Part shown: in pieces, positions 1-8,069 of the stretch | How the letters are laid out: each line of letters opens with the position of its first letter | How positions within the stretch are numbered: the stretch's first letter is position 1 | NCBI GenBank assembly: GCA_024234165.1 | Contig: JACKOP010000001.1 | Location: forward strand, 558,001-622,000 | DNA from: Pseudomonadales bacterium | Lineage (GTDB): Bacteria > Pseudomonadota > Gammaproteobacteria > Pseudomonadales > UBA5518 | DNA: 64,000 nucleotides | Direction: 5' to 3' | The notes under the pieces: generated by a model | The model's input: the letters and a program-made list of their open reading frames with translations, nothing else | What the model was told of the DNA's origin: nothing | Database searches by the model: none | Program-made: the position numbers and the translations under genes

Positions 1-690
1 GGCGATCGGCAGCCCCTCGGCGGTCTGGATCACACCGAGCACGAACTGGCGAGCAATGCCTCCGGTGTCCTTGTTGAGCCCGAAGGCACGCACATCGTCC
101 ACCACCGTGCCGTCCCCCTGGATACGCACCGTGGTGAGGTCGTAGAACACCACCGACAGCGATCGATCGAGCAGCGGGCGCAGTTGCTCCGCAATGACGG
201 CCTCGACCGCATCGATATGCTCCATCAACGCATCCATCGTTCGCAGCAGCTGGTCGTGCGTGACCGTCTCCGGCGCATCGGGCAGGCTGACCGTCTCCAG
301 CCAGCGCAGGACGCCGAGCTTCGAGGTAGGCTCGCACAGGCGGTTGAAGACCATCGCGCGCACCAGCGCCGCCGCGTCGAACCGGCGGCGCGTGGAACGT
401 AGCGCACGGGACAGCGCAGACTCCAGGCCCAGTGACTGCCAGAGCTCATGGAGCAGATACACGTGCCCGAACGCCTGGGCAGCGAGGAACTGGGGTTGTC
501 CAGGCGACACCGTCTTGTGGCCTGCAACGCGTTGCAGGCCGGCAATCAGGGCATCGAGTGCACCGTCCTGAAGTTGATCGATCCGCCCCAGGGTGGCAAT
601 GACGCGCTGGCGCACCTTGTCGCCTTCACGGCGACCTTCGACCAGCTGCAGATACTGGCGTGGACCGCTTTGTTTGATGCGTGCATACAT
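1..690 (-). CDS. IS1634-like transposase, N-terminal 230 residues (runs off the window)
   Basis: The minus strand is open from an ATG at 688-690 to the window edge, 230 codons with no stop. The protein starts MYARIKQSGPRQYLQLVEG and continues with a long helical region. It then reads VVFYDLTTVRIQGDG, which fits the first DDE segment of IS1634-type (IS4 superfamily) transposases. This family is usually about 500-600 residues, so roughly the first 40 percent is visible. Whether the rest is intact cannot be seen. It lies next to an IS66 fragment and other IS debris. A strong promoter lies immediately upstream. Confidence 0.7.
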   Translation of the reverse strand, partial: MYARIKQSGPRQYLQLVEGRREGDKVRQRVIATLGRIDQLQDGALDALIAGLQRVAGHKTVSPGQPQFLAAQAFGHVYLLHELWQSLGLESALSRALRSTRRRFDAAALVRAMVFNRLCEPTSKLGVLRWLETVSLPDAPETVTHDQLLRTMDALMEHIDAVEAVIAEQLRPLLDRSLSVVFYDLTTVRIQGDGTVVDDVRAFGLNKDTGGIARQFVLGVIQTAEGLPIA

Positions 691-698
691 GGCACGAC

Positions 699-726
699 AT
701 TATAAGCGTCATTAAAGGATAAACAA
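699..726 (-). promoter_or_regulatory. Promoter of the IS1634-like transposase
   Basis: On the minus strand TTGTTT (721-726) and a perfect TATAAT (699-704) are separated by 16 bases. The expected transcription start, about 7 bases past the -10 box, falls within 1-3 bases of the ATG at 690. The transcript would therefore be almost leaderless, with no room for a Shine-Dalgarno site. Confidence 0.5.
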
Positions 727-823
727 GCATTAAATATAAAATACGTGGCACAACATTACTTTTCTGGAAACAGGCCGAAAAAGCCTGAAATCCCGTACGC
801 CACAGGGCTTTCAGAGGACTGAA

Positions 824-1153
824 TCAGAGACGAAGTGCGGAACTTGGGGCACCCAGGTCGAGCTCTACCTCCCACACAGGTGTGGCCGGCAGTACCTCGG
901 TCTTGTCGACCACCGGTGCGGTCAGCTCGACAAACAGCGCCTCGGGCCGAGCGCCCGCCACATCGGTGTTCCGGGCCTCGCGTAGTTTGCGCCGCCACAG
1001 CTCGAAGGTGCTCTTCGCCAGGCCGTGACGGGTGCAGAACGTCTGCTGCGAAACGCCGCTCGCCTCGAACTCGCTGATCAGCGCGCGCCACTGTGCCGCG
1101 CTGTGACGCGCATACTTGCGCACAGAACCTGAACCCGTCGATGCCGAACCCAT
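824..1153 (-). CDS. IS66-type TnpA (orf1) accessory protein, orphaned
   Basis: A 109-residue protein with a transposase_8-like helix-turn-helix. Key stretches are HSAAQWRALISEFEASG, the pattern VSQQTFCTRHGL and then STFELWRRKLRE. This is the layout of the first gene of IS66 elements, which are normally tnpA-tnpB-tnpC. The expected tnpB downstream is missing. The sequence runs within about 130 bases into an unrelated IS1634-like element. It is therefore the stub of a truncated IS66 element and probably has no function. The start at 1153 keeps the conserved N-terminus; a longer frame from 1193 overlaps another remnant. Confidence 0.65.
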   Translation of the reverse strand: MGSASTGSGSVRKYARHSAAQWRALISEFEASGVSQQTFCTRHGLAKSTFELWRRKLREARNTDVAGARPEALFVELTAPVVDKTEVLPATPVWEVELDLGAPSSALRL

Positions 1154-1229
1154 GGCGATACTCCTCCAACATCACTGCGTTGAAACAGAGCATCGCGAAG
1201 GTTCAGACGGGATAACAGAACGGCGTGGT

Positions 1230-1451
1230 TTGGACGGTTACTTTGGTTTCGTCACGCCGACGCAACGCCATGCAGGCGAAGACACGGCCACCTTGGCCCA
1301 TCGAGCGTGGGTGTACGAGCGTGCCAAGGCAACCCATCCGTTACGCTGGAAAACCCGTCCGGTGCGTAACTGGGAGCCCGTCCGTGTTGTTTACCTCAAC
1401 CCGGACAAAACCGACGTGCTGTCATCCAAATCAATAGGCATGGCAGCATGA
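1230..1451 (+). pseudogene. IS3-family orfB remnant (C-terminal tail)
   Basis: Translation in this frame gives FGFVTPTQRHAGED, then YERAKATHPLRWKTR, then VRNWEPVRVVYLNPDK. This order resembles the C-terminal tail of many IS3-type integrase-core transposases: FVTPxQRH, A--HPERW, RNWxPxGxVxLNP. No catalytic core precedes it, because IS66 sequence begins directly upstream. It is a decayed fragment. Confidence 0.5.
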
Positions 1452-1489
1452 GAAAGCGGACATCTTTGTTGACAAACACCGGGTGACCC

Positions 1490-1716
1490 GGGACGGTATG
1501 CGGCGGCGGACGATTCGTGCTGCACGTGCAAACTGTGTGTGCTGCAAACCAAGCTGACGCAGTGCTTCCTTGATGCGGTTTTTCATCTCACAACACGCGC
1601 TGTAGGATGTCTTCGTACAGCGCCCGAACGTCCCAGTCGTGCGCATCGAGCGAAGTGACCACGAACCGTGGATTCGATCCCAATAGCGTCACTTCGGCCT
1701 TGCCAATATCGTAACT
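1490..1716 (-). pseudogene. IS1380-family transposase remnant, frameshifted
   Basis: The minus strand first reads NPRFVVTSLDAHDWDVRALY. After a frameshift near 1590 it reads CCEMKNRIKEALRQLGLQ. Intact IS1380-family transposases have NPRFVVTSL, a stretch ending in YCARGEMENRIKE, and then QLGLFADR. The match is to about 75 residues near the C-terminus, split over two frames. It differs from the intact IS1380-type transposase at 2489-3850, so it is a separate, older element. Confidence 0.6.
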
Positions 1717-1761
1717 TGTGTAACCCACCCTCCCGGCCTGTTTTGTTACCCATCATGCCGG

Positions 1762-2128
1762 TTTGGACACCGTAAACGCCAGCCCTCTGGGTGCCATGAG
1801 TTCGACCAACTGTGCGAGGCGTTGGGAATCGAACATCGGTTGACGCCTCCGCGACGACCTCAAACCAATGGCATGGTGGAGCGTTTCAACGGCCGTATTG
1901 CCGACGTACTGGCGACGCATCGCTTTCGTGATGCCGAAGATCTGACCAGTACACTGTTGCGTTACGTCAACGCTCTACAACCATCGGTTTCCTCAATCAG
2001 CTCTGGGCGGCAAGACACCCGTACAAGCCATGAAACAGTGGCATGCTGACAGGCCGGACCTCTTTCATCGTAGACCTTATGATCACCTGGGATTTGACAG
2101 TTATAAAAATTTTGCAGGGATTCTTTAA
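1762..2128 (+). pseudogene. IS481-family transposase C-terminal remnant, frameshifted
   Basis: From about 1771 the plus strand reads RKRQPSGCHEFDQLCEALGI, then HRLTPPRRPQTNGMVERFNG. This is the last part of the rve integrase core of IS481 transposases, including the catalytic-Glu segment NGMVERFNGRI. A frameshift near 1975 follows. The second frame gives YNHRFPQSALGGKTPVQAMK and then WHADRPDLFHRRPYDHLGFD, ending at TAA 2126-2128. It ends two bases from the stop of the dehydrogenase fragment. The N-terminus and first catalytic Asp residues are missing. Confidence 0.7.
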
Positions 2129-2129
2129 T

Positions 2130-2400
2130 TTATACAATATGCATGCCTCCATCTACATGTAATACTTGGCCGGTAATCCAACGGCCGTCCTCAGAAACAA
2201 GCATACTTATCGCATCCGCTATATCCTCCGGTAGCCCTAAACGCCCCATAGCAGCTGCCTTTTCACCATATTTACGCAAAGCTTCCGCATTTCCACCTAA
2301 CAGCATAGGTGTGTCAGTCATTCCAGGAGAAACGGCATTAACAGTAACTCCCCGCGGAGCCAATTCACGCGCTAAAACTTTGGTAAAACCTTCGATAGAT
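2130..2400 (-). pseudogene. Short-chain dehydrogenase, 3' part (split by IS)
   Basis: This is the C-terminal third of the dehydrogenase whose 5' part is at 4086-4590. It carries the post-YxxxK helix IEGFTKVLARELAPRGVTVN, the loop VSPGMTDTPML and the C-terminal WITGQVLHVDGGM. All are typical of classical SDRs. The IS begins at 2401 and the 5-bp duplication TAGAT occupies 2396-2400. Codon use and base composition are AT-rich, like the 5' part and unlike the host chromosome. Confidence 0.85.
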
Positions 2401-4085
2401 CCTGATTCCGTGTTCCATTGATTGGATTTAGTATCTAACATATTGATTTAATGAGACAATACTGCTTTTATAGCCTTCACCCAAGCTCATGCCGAAATTC
2501 CAAGTCCGCCAGAGCCGTAACCTCGACCTGACCTCCCACGCCGGCTTGGCCCTGATCGGGCAATGCTGCGAGGCAGCGCAAGTGGATCTGGTGCTCGATT
2601 CGCGGCTGCCCGTCTCGCAAGGCATGCGCACCTCGGATCTGGCCAAGTCGATTGTGGGCCTTTTGGCCCTGGGCAAGAGCGACTTCGAAGCCATCGAGGC
2701 GTTTCGGAACAACCGCTTTTTCAAGCAGGCCCTGGGGTTGGCCAAGGTGCCCGGCAGCGTCTGGATGCGCCAGCGACTCGATACCAAGGCGGTACAGCTG
2801 CGGGAACTGACCGATGAGTTGAGTCTGCGTCTTTTGGAGCGGACCCAGGCGCCCATCACACCCCACAAGGGCTATGTCTGTGCCGACATGGACACCTTCG
2901 TGATGGACAACTCTGACAGCAAGAAGGAACACGTCAGCCGCACCTATCAGGGCGTGGATGGCTACACCCCGATCGCCCTGTATCTGGGCAACGAGGGCTG
3001 GAACATCGGTCTGGAGCTGCGTGCCGGCTCCCACCATTCGGCGCTGGAGACCGAGTATTTCCTGGAGCGTGCGTTTCCGCGTCTGGAGCGACTTTGTCCG
3101 ACGGACGCCAAGGTGCTGTGGCGTGACGACAGCGGCTTCGACAGCGTACGTCTGCTGTTTGCCAAGGCGGCTGAGCGTGAGCGTTGGGCCGCACTGGGGC
3201 GCTCGTTCGATTACCTCACCAAGTGGAACCCGCGCAAACAGGACAAGGCCTCCTGGGTCGAGCAGGCCGAAGCGCTCGATGCCTTGGTCGAAAGCCGCCC
3301 GGGCAAACGTAGCGGCTTGCTGGATCTGCAAATCGAACGTGCCTGGGGCAAGACCCGACGCACGCTGCGACTGGTGGTGCGAGTGACCGAGCGCACGATC
3401 GACAAGAGAGGGCAACACCTGCTGGTGCCATTGGTCGAACTGGAAGGTTGGTGGACCAGCCTGACGGTGTCGCCACAAGAGGTGATCGAGCTGTACAAGC
3501 ACCACGGCACCCATGAGCAGTTCCATTCCGAGCTCAAGAGCGATCTGGACCTGGAACGTTTGCCCTCGGGCAAGTTCGACACCAACGATGCGATCCTGCA
3601 CCTGGCGGGCTTTGCCTACAACTGCCTGCGCCTGGTGGGGCAATTGGGGCTGACCGGCACGCTCTCGCCGGTACGCCATCCAGCCAAACGTCGCCGCCTC
3701 AAGACTGTGCTGCAAGAGGTGATGTACCGCGCAGCCCAGTTCATCACGCATGCTCGACGTGTGCTGCTCGACTTTGGTCGTGGCGTGGAGGCGCATGTGC
3801 GGGTGTTCGATGCGGTGCAGGCGCATTTGTGCAAGCTGGTGCCGATATGAACGCATCCTGCGGCTGGCACATGTCGAGACAGCGGACACCCATCTGGGCG
3901 GGCTTCTCGTGGACGCAGTTTGAAAAACGGGAGAAACGGATGCAAAAAACCCGATATCTCGAGGCCGAAATCGGTCTCTCGAATCGCGAATCGCGCTGGA
4001 TGACGACTCAACCACCGATAGCGAGGGTGAGTTGTTCAAAAATATCCTCCGCCGAAGAATTGTGGGTGGGTAACACGCATTCAGG
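2401..4085 (+). mobile_element. Complete IS1380-type insertion sequence (1685 bp)
   Basis: The left end begins CCTGATTCCGTGTTCC. The reverse complement of the right end begins CCTGAATGCGTGTTACC, so the terminal inverted repeats match at most positions. A 5-bp direct repeat, TAGAT, flanks the element (2396-2400 and 4086-4090). The element splits a dehydrogenase gene. Deleting it with one TAGAT copy restores that frame exactly. The GC-rich element in AT-rich surroundings, with clean ends, suggests a fairly recent insertion. Confidence 0.88.
2489..3850 (+). CDS. IS1380-family transposase
   Basis: A 453-residue DDE transposase, full length for the family. It opens with FQVRQSRNLDLTSHAGLALI. Catalytic-region segments include VCADMDTFVMDNSD, LWRDDSGFD and, near residue 350, YKHHGTHEQFHSELKSDLD, which holds the final Glu. 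The C-terminus contains FAYNCLRLVGQLGL, typical of this family. It is the only gene of the IS. No frameshift is visible, so the element may still be able to move. The long frame on the opposite strand (2477-4039) is a shadow of this gene. Confidence 0.88.
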   Translation: MPKFQVRQSRNLDLTSHAGLALIGQCCEAAQVDLVLDSRLPVSQGMRTSDLAKSIVGLLALGKSDFEAIEAFRNNRFFKQALGLAKVPGSVWMRQRLDTKAVQLRELTDELSLRLLERTQAPITPHKGYVCADMDTFVMDNSDSKKEHVSRTYQGVDGYTPIALYLGNEGWNIGLELRAGSHHSALETEYFLERAFPRLERLCPTDAKVLWRDDSGFDSVRLLFAKAAERERWAALGRSFDYLTKWNPRKQDKASWVEQAEALDALVESRPGKRSGLLDLQIERAWGKTRRTLRLVVRVTERTIDKRGQHLLVPLVELEGWWTSLTVSPQEVIELYKHHGTHEQFHSELKSDLDLERLPSGKFDTNDAILHLAGFAYNCLRLVGQLGLTGTLSPVRHPAKRRRLKTVLQEVMYRAAQFITHARRVLLDFGRGVEAHVRVFDAVQAHLCKLVPI

Positions 4086-4590
4086 TAGATAATTTACTTC
4101 CAATATAAAGAGACATACCGGATGAATTAGAGAGAGTTGCACCGCTAGAAATATTTAGTATTCTGCCAAAATCCTTTATTTTACGTGCAGCCTCACGACA
4201 CATCACAAATGTTCCCCAAGAATTCACATCAAAAATCATTTTATATTCATCAAACGTAATTTCAGAAAAAGGCTTCATATGACCTATGCCGGCATTATTT
4301 ATCACCACATCTACACGTCCATATTTTTTTATTGCATAATCAAAAAAATTTATTACTTCTTCTTCGTGCGTAATATCAATACGAAATGCAAATGCTTCAC
4401 CACCAGATTCTTTTATTGTAAAAACCGCAGCCTCTGCTCCCGCAGATGATTGAGAATATCCAACACCAACAATAAAGCCATCACGCGACAACCTTCGTGC
4501 TACTGCACCGCCAATGCCTGTTCCGGCACCGGTTATTAAAGCAACTCGTCCTGCATTGTTTTTATACGAAAAGTTATTCATCTTACTCAC
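4086..4590 (-). pseudogene. Short-chain dehydrogenase/reductase, 5' part (split by IS)
   Basis: N-terminal 168 residues of a classical SDR. The Rossmann motif is ALITGAGTGIGGAVARRL, followed by VVINNAGIGHMKPF, the catalytic Ser segment ILNISSGAT, and Y and K in the form YIGSK. Joined to 2130-2395 after removing the IS1380 element and one TAGAT copy, the frame reads GSKLSIEGFTKV. It ends as a normal SDR of 256 residues, which is standard length. The intact enzyme would have been an NAD(P)-dependent oxidoreductase; the substrate is unknown. The gene is strikingly AT-rich compared with the host and follows the LLM gene on the same strand, so the two probably arrived together. Confidence 0.88.
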
Positions 4591-4672
4591 CTCTCACGGA
4601 AATATACATTAAAAACCTCTACACAACATCCGATGGTAATCCCCCCGGAATTAGGAGCGTTCAGAAGTAGAG

Positions 4673-5520
4673 CTACGCGGCCATGGTCAGCCGCTGTTTT
4701 GGCGTGATGCCGCCCAAGGCCATGTTTGGGCGGTCATGATTGTAGTCGTACATCCACTGGGTGGCGAAGAGCTGGACTTCATCGAGATCCGCTCAGCAAT
4801 ACTGGGATAGCCACTCGTAACGTACCGTCCAGTTGAAGCGCTCGGCATAGGCATTCTGCTGAGGCTTGCCCGGCTGGATGTAATTCATCTTGATCATCCG
4901 CTTCTCTGCCCAGCGTTGAACCAAGTCGCTGATATTCTCTGGGCCGTTGTCGCAGCGAATCGCCGCCGGCTTGCCTCGCCATTCGATGATCTGTTCCAGC
5001 GCTCGGATCACCTGCTCGGCCGGCAAGGAGAAATCGATCTCGATGCCCAGTGCTTCCCGGTTGATTGAAATCATCGATCACATTGAACAGCCGGAAACAG
5101 CGCCCGTCTTCAAGCTGATCATGCATGAAGTCCATGGACCAGACCTGATTGATCGCCGTCGGCACCGCCAGCGGCTCCGGCCTCTTCCGCACCAGCCGTT
5201 TCCTGGGCTTGATCCGTAGATTTAATTCCAATTCCCAGCAAATGCGATAGACCCGCTTGTGGTTCCAGGCGAAGGCCTTCACGTTACGCAGATACAGAAA
5301 ACACAGGCCGAATCCCCAGTTGCGATGATTGTCGGTCAGCCGCATCAGCCAGTCAGCGATTTCCTCGTCCTCGGCATTTTTCTTGGCCGAATACCGATAA
5401 CAGGTTTCGCTCACTTGGAAGATGTCGCAAGCCAGGCTGATCGAGATACCTCTTTGGGACACCACTTCCTTGGCCACCTCACGCCGGCGAGATGGCCGAG
5501 TCACTTTTTTCCCAGGTACT
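4673..5520 (-). pseudogene. IS3-family orfB (integrase-core transposase), frameshift and internal stop
   Basis: The first part reads VVSQRGISISLACDIFQVSE and then NWGFGLCFLYLRN. The rve core begins at INQVWSMDFMHDQLEDGR, with the first catalytic Asp. A frameshift near 5070 follows VIDDFN. The second frame continues with AIRCDNGPE (second Asp) and GKPQQNAYAERFNWTVR (Glu). It then stops at TGA 4793-4795. Past the stop the frame still encodes LFATQWMYDYNHDRPNMALG, the normal C-terminus, up to 4673. So one frameshift and one nonsense change inactivate it. Confidence 0.8.
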
Positions 5521-5763
5521 CCTTCAGAATGTCGGCCTTGAGCCGCTCCTCGGCATACATCTTCTTGAGCCGGGCATTCTCCGCTTCCAGCTCCTTCATC
5601 CGGGCCCTCATCAAAACGTCGAGGCCGCAGTACTTCCATGTCATTTGTAAAACGTCGCCGAGCTGATCCCCAGCTCCCGACACAACTCCGACACCGACAG
5701 CACACCTTCCACCCGCCTCAACGCCTCGATGATCTGGCTATCCGAAAACTTCGACTTCTTCAT
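5501..5763 (-). pseudogene. IS3-family orfA, frameshifted
   Basis: From ATG 5763 the frame reads MKKSKFSDSQIIEALRRVEG, then ELCRELGISSATFYK. This is the helix-turn-helix of IS3-family OrfA, IS407-like in style. A stop then follows directly. A different frame continues with MKELEAENARLKKMYAEERL up to LKEYLGKK, the usual leucine-zipper half. A single missing base after TTTTACAAATG would explain the break. Confidence 0.78.
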
Positions 5764-5827
5764 GTAGAACTCTCCCTGAACGAGAAAAATCTAATTCTGT
5801 CCGCCTCTATTGGCCCGGGGGATTACC

Positions 5828-6000
5828 CTTTGACCAAATAAATCGGTCACCTCGACCGCGGTCCCTGAGCGCTCCTTGCGTGCGAACATAGGGGCCAACG
5901 CATTCTCGATTTTCTGCAACGGGATGTGATTGGCGAGAACTGCCAGCGGATGACGCAAATCGATCATTTGGTCGAGACGACTGCGGAAGAAATAATCGGT
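5828..6000 (-). pseudogene. DUF772/IS5-type transposase N-terminal fragment
   Basis: The translation DYFFRSRLDQMIDLRHPLAV, then ALAPMFARKERSG, then DLFG is the start of IS5-type transposases with a DUF772 domain. It breaks off where the IS3 element begins. Only about 58 residues remain and no catalytic residues are left. Confidence 0.6.
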
Positions 6001-6036
6001 AGCCAAGGCGAGAATCCCCGTGTGGATCGTTATCGA

Positions 6037-6081
6037 AAACTCCCAGGTTTTGCAGGTAGCAGTAACGGTTTCTGGGAGTTT
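6037..6081. repeat. 10-bp inverted repeat
   Basis: AAACTCCCAG at 6037-6046 is perfectly complementary to CTGGGAGTTT at 6072-6081, with a 25-base loop. It lies just outside the DUF772 transposase fragment. It may be a relic of that element's end or a transcript hairpin; neither can be decided here. There is no T-tract beside it. Confidence 0.45.
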
Positions 6082-6178
6082 CAAGAGCCGCCATTTTACA
6101 ATAATGCGTTTATAAAACAAATTGTTATTACATGTCGCAATGCCGGCTATTTAAAAATAGGAAACAAACAAATGATTT

Positions 6179-6599
6179 TCAATCGTCAAAACATAACTTT
6201 AATTCTTTATTTATAGAAAGTGCGAGTTGTAAATTATCAGTATAAATATTTGGACTGATGCGATCAACCAAGCCTCCGCGGCTTTCATATATTTGTTCCG
6301 CAACCTGAGAAGGCGTACCAACTACTGCAATCTTGCATAAAATATCATCGTCGATCAACTTTCCCATATCGTTCCATTTATTTGATCTAGACAAATCAAG
6401 CAAAGACTCATGAACATCGAGACGATCAATAGATTCCAGAACGGGTTTATAAGTGGGAGTTGAAGCGTAAAAAGCAATTTGTTGCCTCACAAAATTTTTT
6501 GCGATCTCAATCTCACTTGCATTTAAACCTGAAGCGACGATAACTTGACATGAAATCTCAAAACCATCCCTCGACCTCCCGCTTTTAGAAAACCCACAA
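6179..6599 (-). pseudogene. LLM-class oxidoreductase, 3' part (split by IS)
   Basis: C-terminal part of the luciferase-like protein that begins at 8668. Recognisable segments are QIAFYASTPTYKPVLESIDR, a Lys-Trp-Asn-Asp-Met segment followed by KLIDDDILCKIAVVGTP, and GGLVDRISPN. These are usual in the C-terminal half of LLM flavin/F420 oxidoreductases of about 340 residues. The first codons of the open frame (from TTG 6616) belong to the IS and are not native. Confidence 0.8.
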
Positions 6600-6603
6600 T
6601 TAA

Positions 6604-8069
6604 GAGTTTCTTGCAAAACTCTTTGCGTTTTTCATTGCGCAACCGCCTGATGTGTCCCACCACATGCGTAGCAGCATTTTGTCGGGATTTTCGAACCCAT
6701 GAATGTGATCGCAGCGATCGATTTCGACGCATTCGAGCCGTTTTGTCGGGCGCAGTCGATAGCTGCCCGTTCCCGCGTGGGTGGGGAGGAGGACTTTGAT
6801 GGGATCGGGTGAAGCGTACCTACAAGAGCAGCCGCATCAACTGATCGGCACTGAGCACCAGCACACCGAACATCAAATGGCTCATCACCTTGGCGGCGCC
6901 CTGCACGCGCACCTGATTGCCGCCGAACTCGTCCTTGAGCCGCGCGTTGCTGCGCTCGGCGACGGTGCGCTCGTTGTAGCGCACGGCGTCCGCCGGATCG
7001 AACGACTCCTTGAGTCCGCCACGTGGATTGTGATCGATCAGCGGTACGTGGTTCAGGCTACGACAGTGCTCGTGCAGATCGAGGCTGCAGTAGGCGGCGT
7101 CCATCACATCGTAGAGATTGGTCACGCGCTCGGCGCTGATCAGCGACAACGGGATCGCGGCGCGGCTGTCGTGCATCGAGGCCGCGGACAGCAGCGCCGA
7201 TATCGGCACCCCACAGTCGGCGGTGTCGAGATGCAGCTTGTAGCCGTTCCAGCTGACCTTGTAGCCCTGCGCATTGGACTTCGTGCCGCGATCACAGGCG
7301 GTCGGAATCTCCGCCAGCATCTCAGCCAGGCACTGTCCGCGTTGGCGCTCGATCGGCGAGCGCGTGACCACCGTGCACTTTTCATCACGCCGTGGCCCAC
7401 CCCGTTTCGTGCACGGTGTATGCCCCGACATCGAATTGGTCGCCGTTGCCGTCGTACCGCGCACCGGTCGCTCGCGCGCCTTGATCGCCGTGCCGTCGCG
7501 GCTGATGTGACCGATCAGCTGATCACCGAGATGCGTCTTGATCAACGTCTCATGCACACGCTCGGCCAACTTCGTGGTCGCAAACTCCTCGAAGGCCCGC
7601 GAAAACGTGGCTTCCGATGGCAACTTGCGGTACAGCGGGAATCCGCAAATCCGCCGCAGAGCCCGATCGATCATCAATCGCTCGATCAGCGCCGCAGTCG
7701 TGGTCAACCCCAGCGCCGCCTTGGCCACGAAGGCATTCGCGAGCCACGCCCGATCGTGTGGACGGCGTCCGACGCCGCACCAGGACGAGGCAACGAATTC
7801 CTCGATCCGCACCCACTCCAGCAGGTGGATCAATCGCTCGAGCTTCGGCGTCGTCTGGCCGAGGTCTTGCTTCAATTCGGGAAGCACCTCGTGCTGGATG
7901 ACATGCCAGCGTTGCAGGATCAGGTCTCGACGGGTAGCATTCATGGCGTGGGCGATATGGTGTTGGATTTGACAACTGCATCATGCCAGAAATGGCCGCC
8001 CACTCTCCCTTCCTTTCCGCGCACCATCGCAAAAAATCCACGCTACCTCATGCGTTTTGCAAGAGGCTC
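6604..8069 (-). mobile_element. DUF772-type IS, copy A (1466 bp)
   Basis: The ends are GAGTTTCTTGCAAAAC at 6604 and, on the other strand, GAGCCTCTTGCAAAAC at 8069, forming imperfect inverted repeats. A 4-bp duplication TTAA flanks it (6600-6603 and 8070-8073). It splits an LLM oxidoreductase gene between codons 198 and 199. A nearly identical copy in opposite orientation lies at 9042-10508. The family is best described as the IS5/IS1182/ISNCY-like group; the exact assignment is uncertain. Confidence 0.85.
6820..7944 (-). CDS. DUF772/DDE transposase, intact copy
   Basis: A 374-residue transposase. The N-terminal DUF772-like part contains CGFPLYRKLPSEATFSRAFE (about residues 98-117). The DDE part starts with GHISRDGTAIKARERP, followed by YKVSWNGYKLHLDTADCGVP. 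The C-terminal segment RTVAERSNARLKDEFGG contains the last acidic residue. The last residues LMFGVLVLSADQLMRLLL are in frame here, unlike in copy B, because the G run at 6899-6901 has three bases. This is the full-length form and probably the source of active transposase for both copies. Confidence 0.85.
   Translation of the reverse strand: MNATRRDLILQRWHVIQHEVLPELKQDLGQTTPKLERLIHLLEWVRIEEFVASSWCGVGRRPHDRAWLANAFVAKAALGLTTTAALIERLMIDRALRRICGFPLYRKLPSEATFSRAFEEFATTKLAERVHETLIKTHLGDQLIGHISRDGTAIKARERPVRGTTATATNSMSGHTPCTKRGGPRRDEKCTVVTRSPIERQRGQCLAEMLAEIPTACDRGTKSNAQGYKVSWNGYKLHLDTADCGVPISALLSAASMHDSRAAIPLSLISAERVTNLYDVMDAAYCSLDLHEHCRSLNHVPLIDHNPRGGLKESFDPADAVRYNERTVAERSNARLKDEFGGNQVRVQGAAKVMSHLMFGVLVLSADQLMRLLL

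Larger units (their letters stand above)
4635..5827 (-). mobile_element. Degenerate IS3-family element (about 1.19 kb)
   Basis: The left end reads GGTAATCCCCCCGG. The reverse complement of the right end reads GGTAATCCCCCGGG, which gives imperfect inverted repeats around the orfA and orfB remnants. No clear target duplication is seen, so the flanks have probably changed since insertion. The coding content is broken at three places and the element is likely dead. Confidence 0.7.

Noticed and set aside
1116..1193. Longer start for the IS66 orf1 protein
   Set aside because: The extension has no similarity to IS66 TnpA and overlaps the neighbouring remnant region.
2477..4039. A 520-codon open frame on the minus strand
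   Set aside because: It is exactly antisense to the IS1380 transposase, has no recognisable domain, and arises from the GC-rich codon pattern of that gene.
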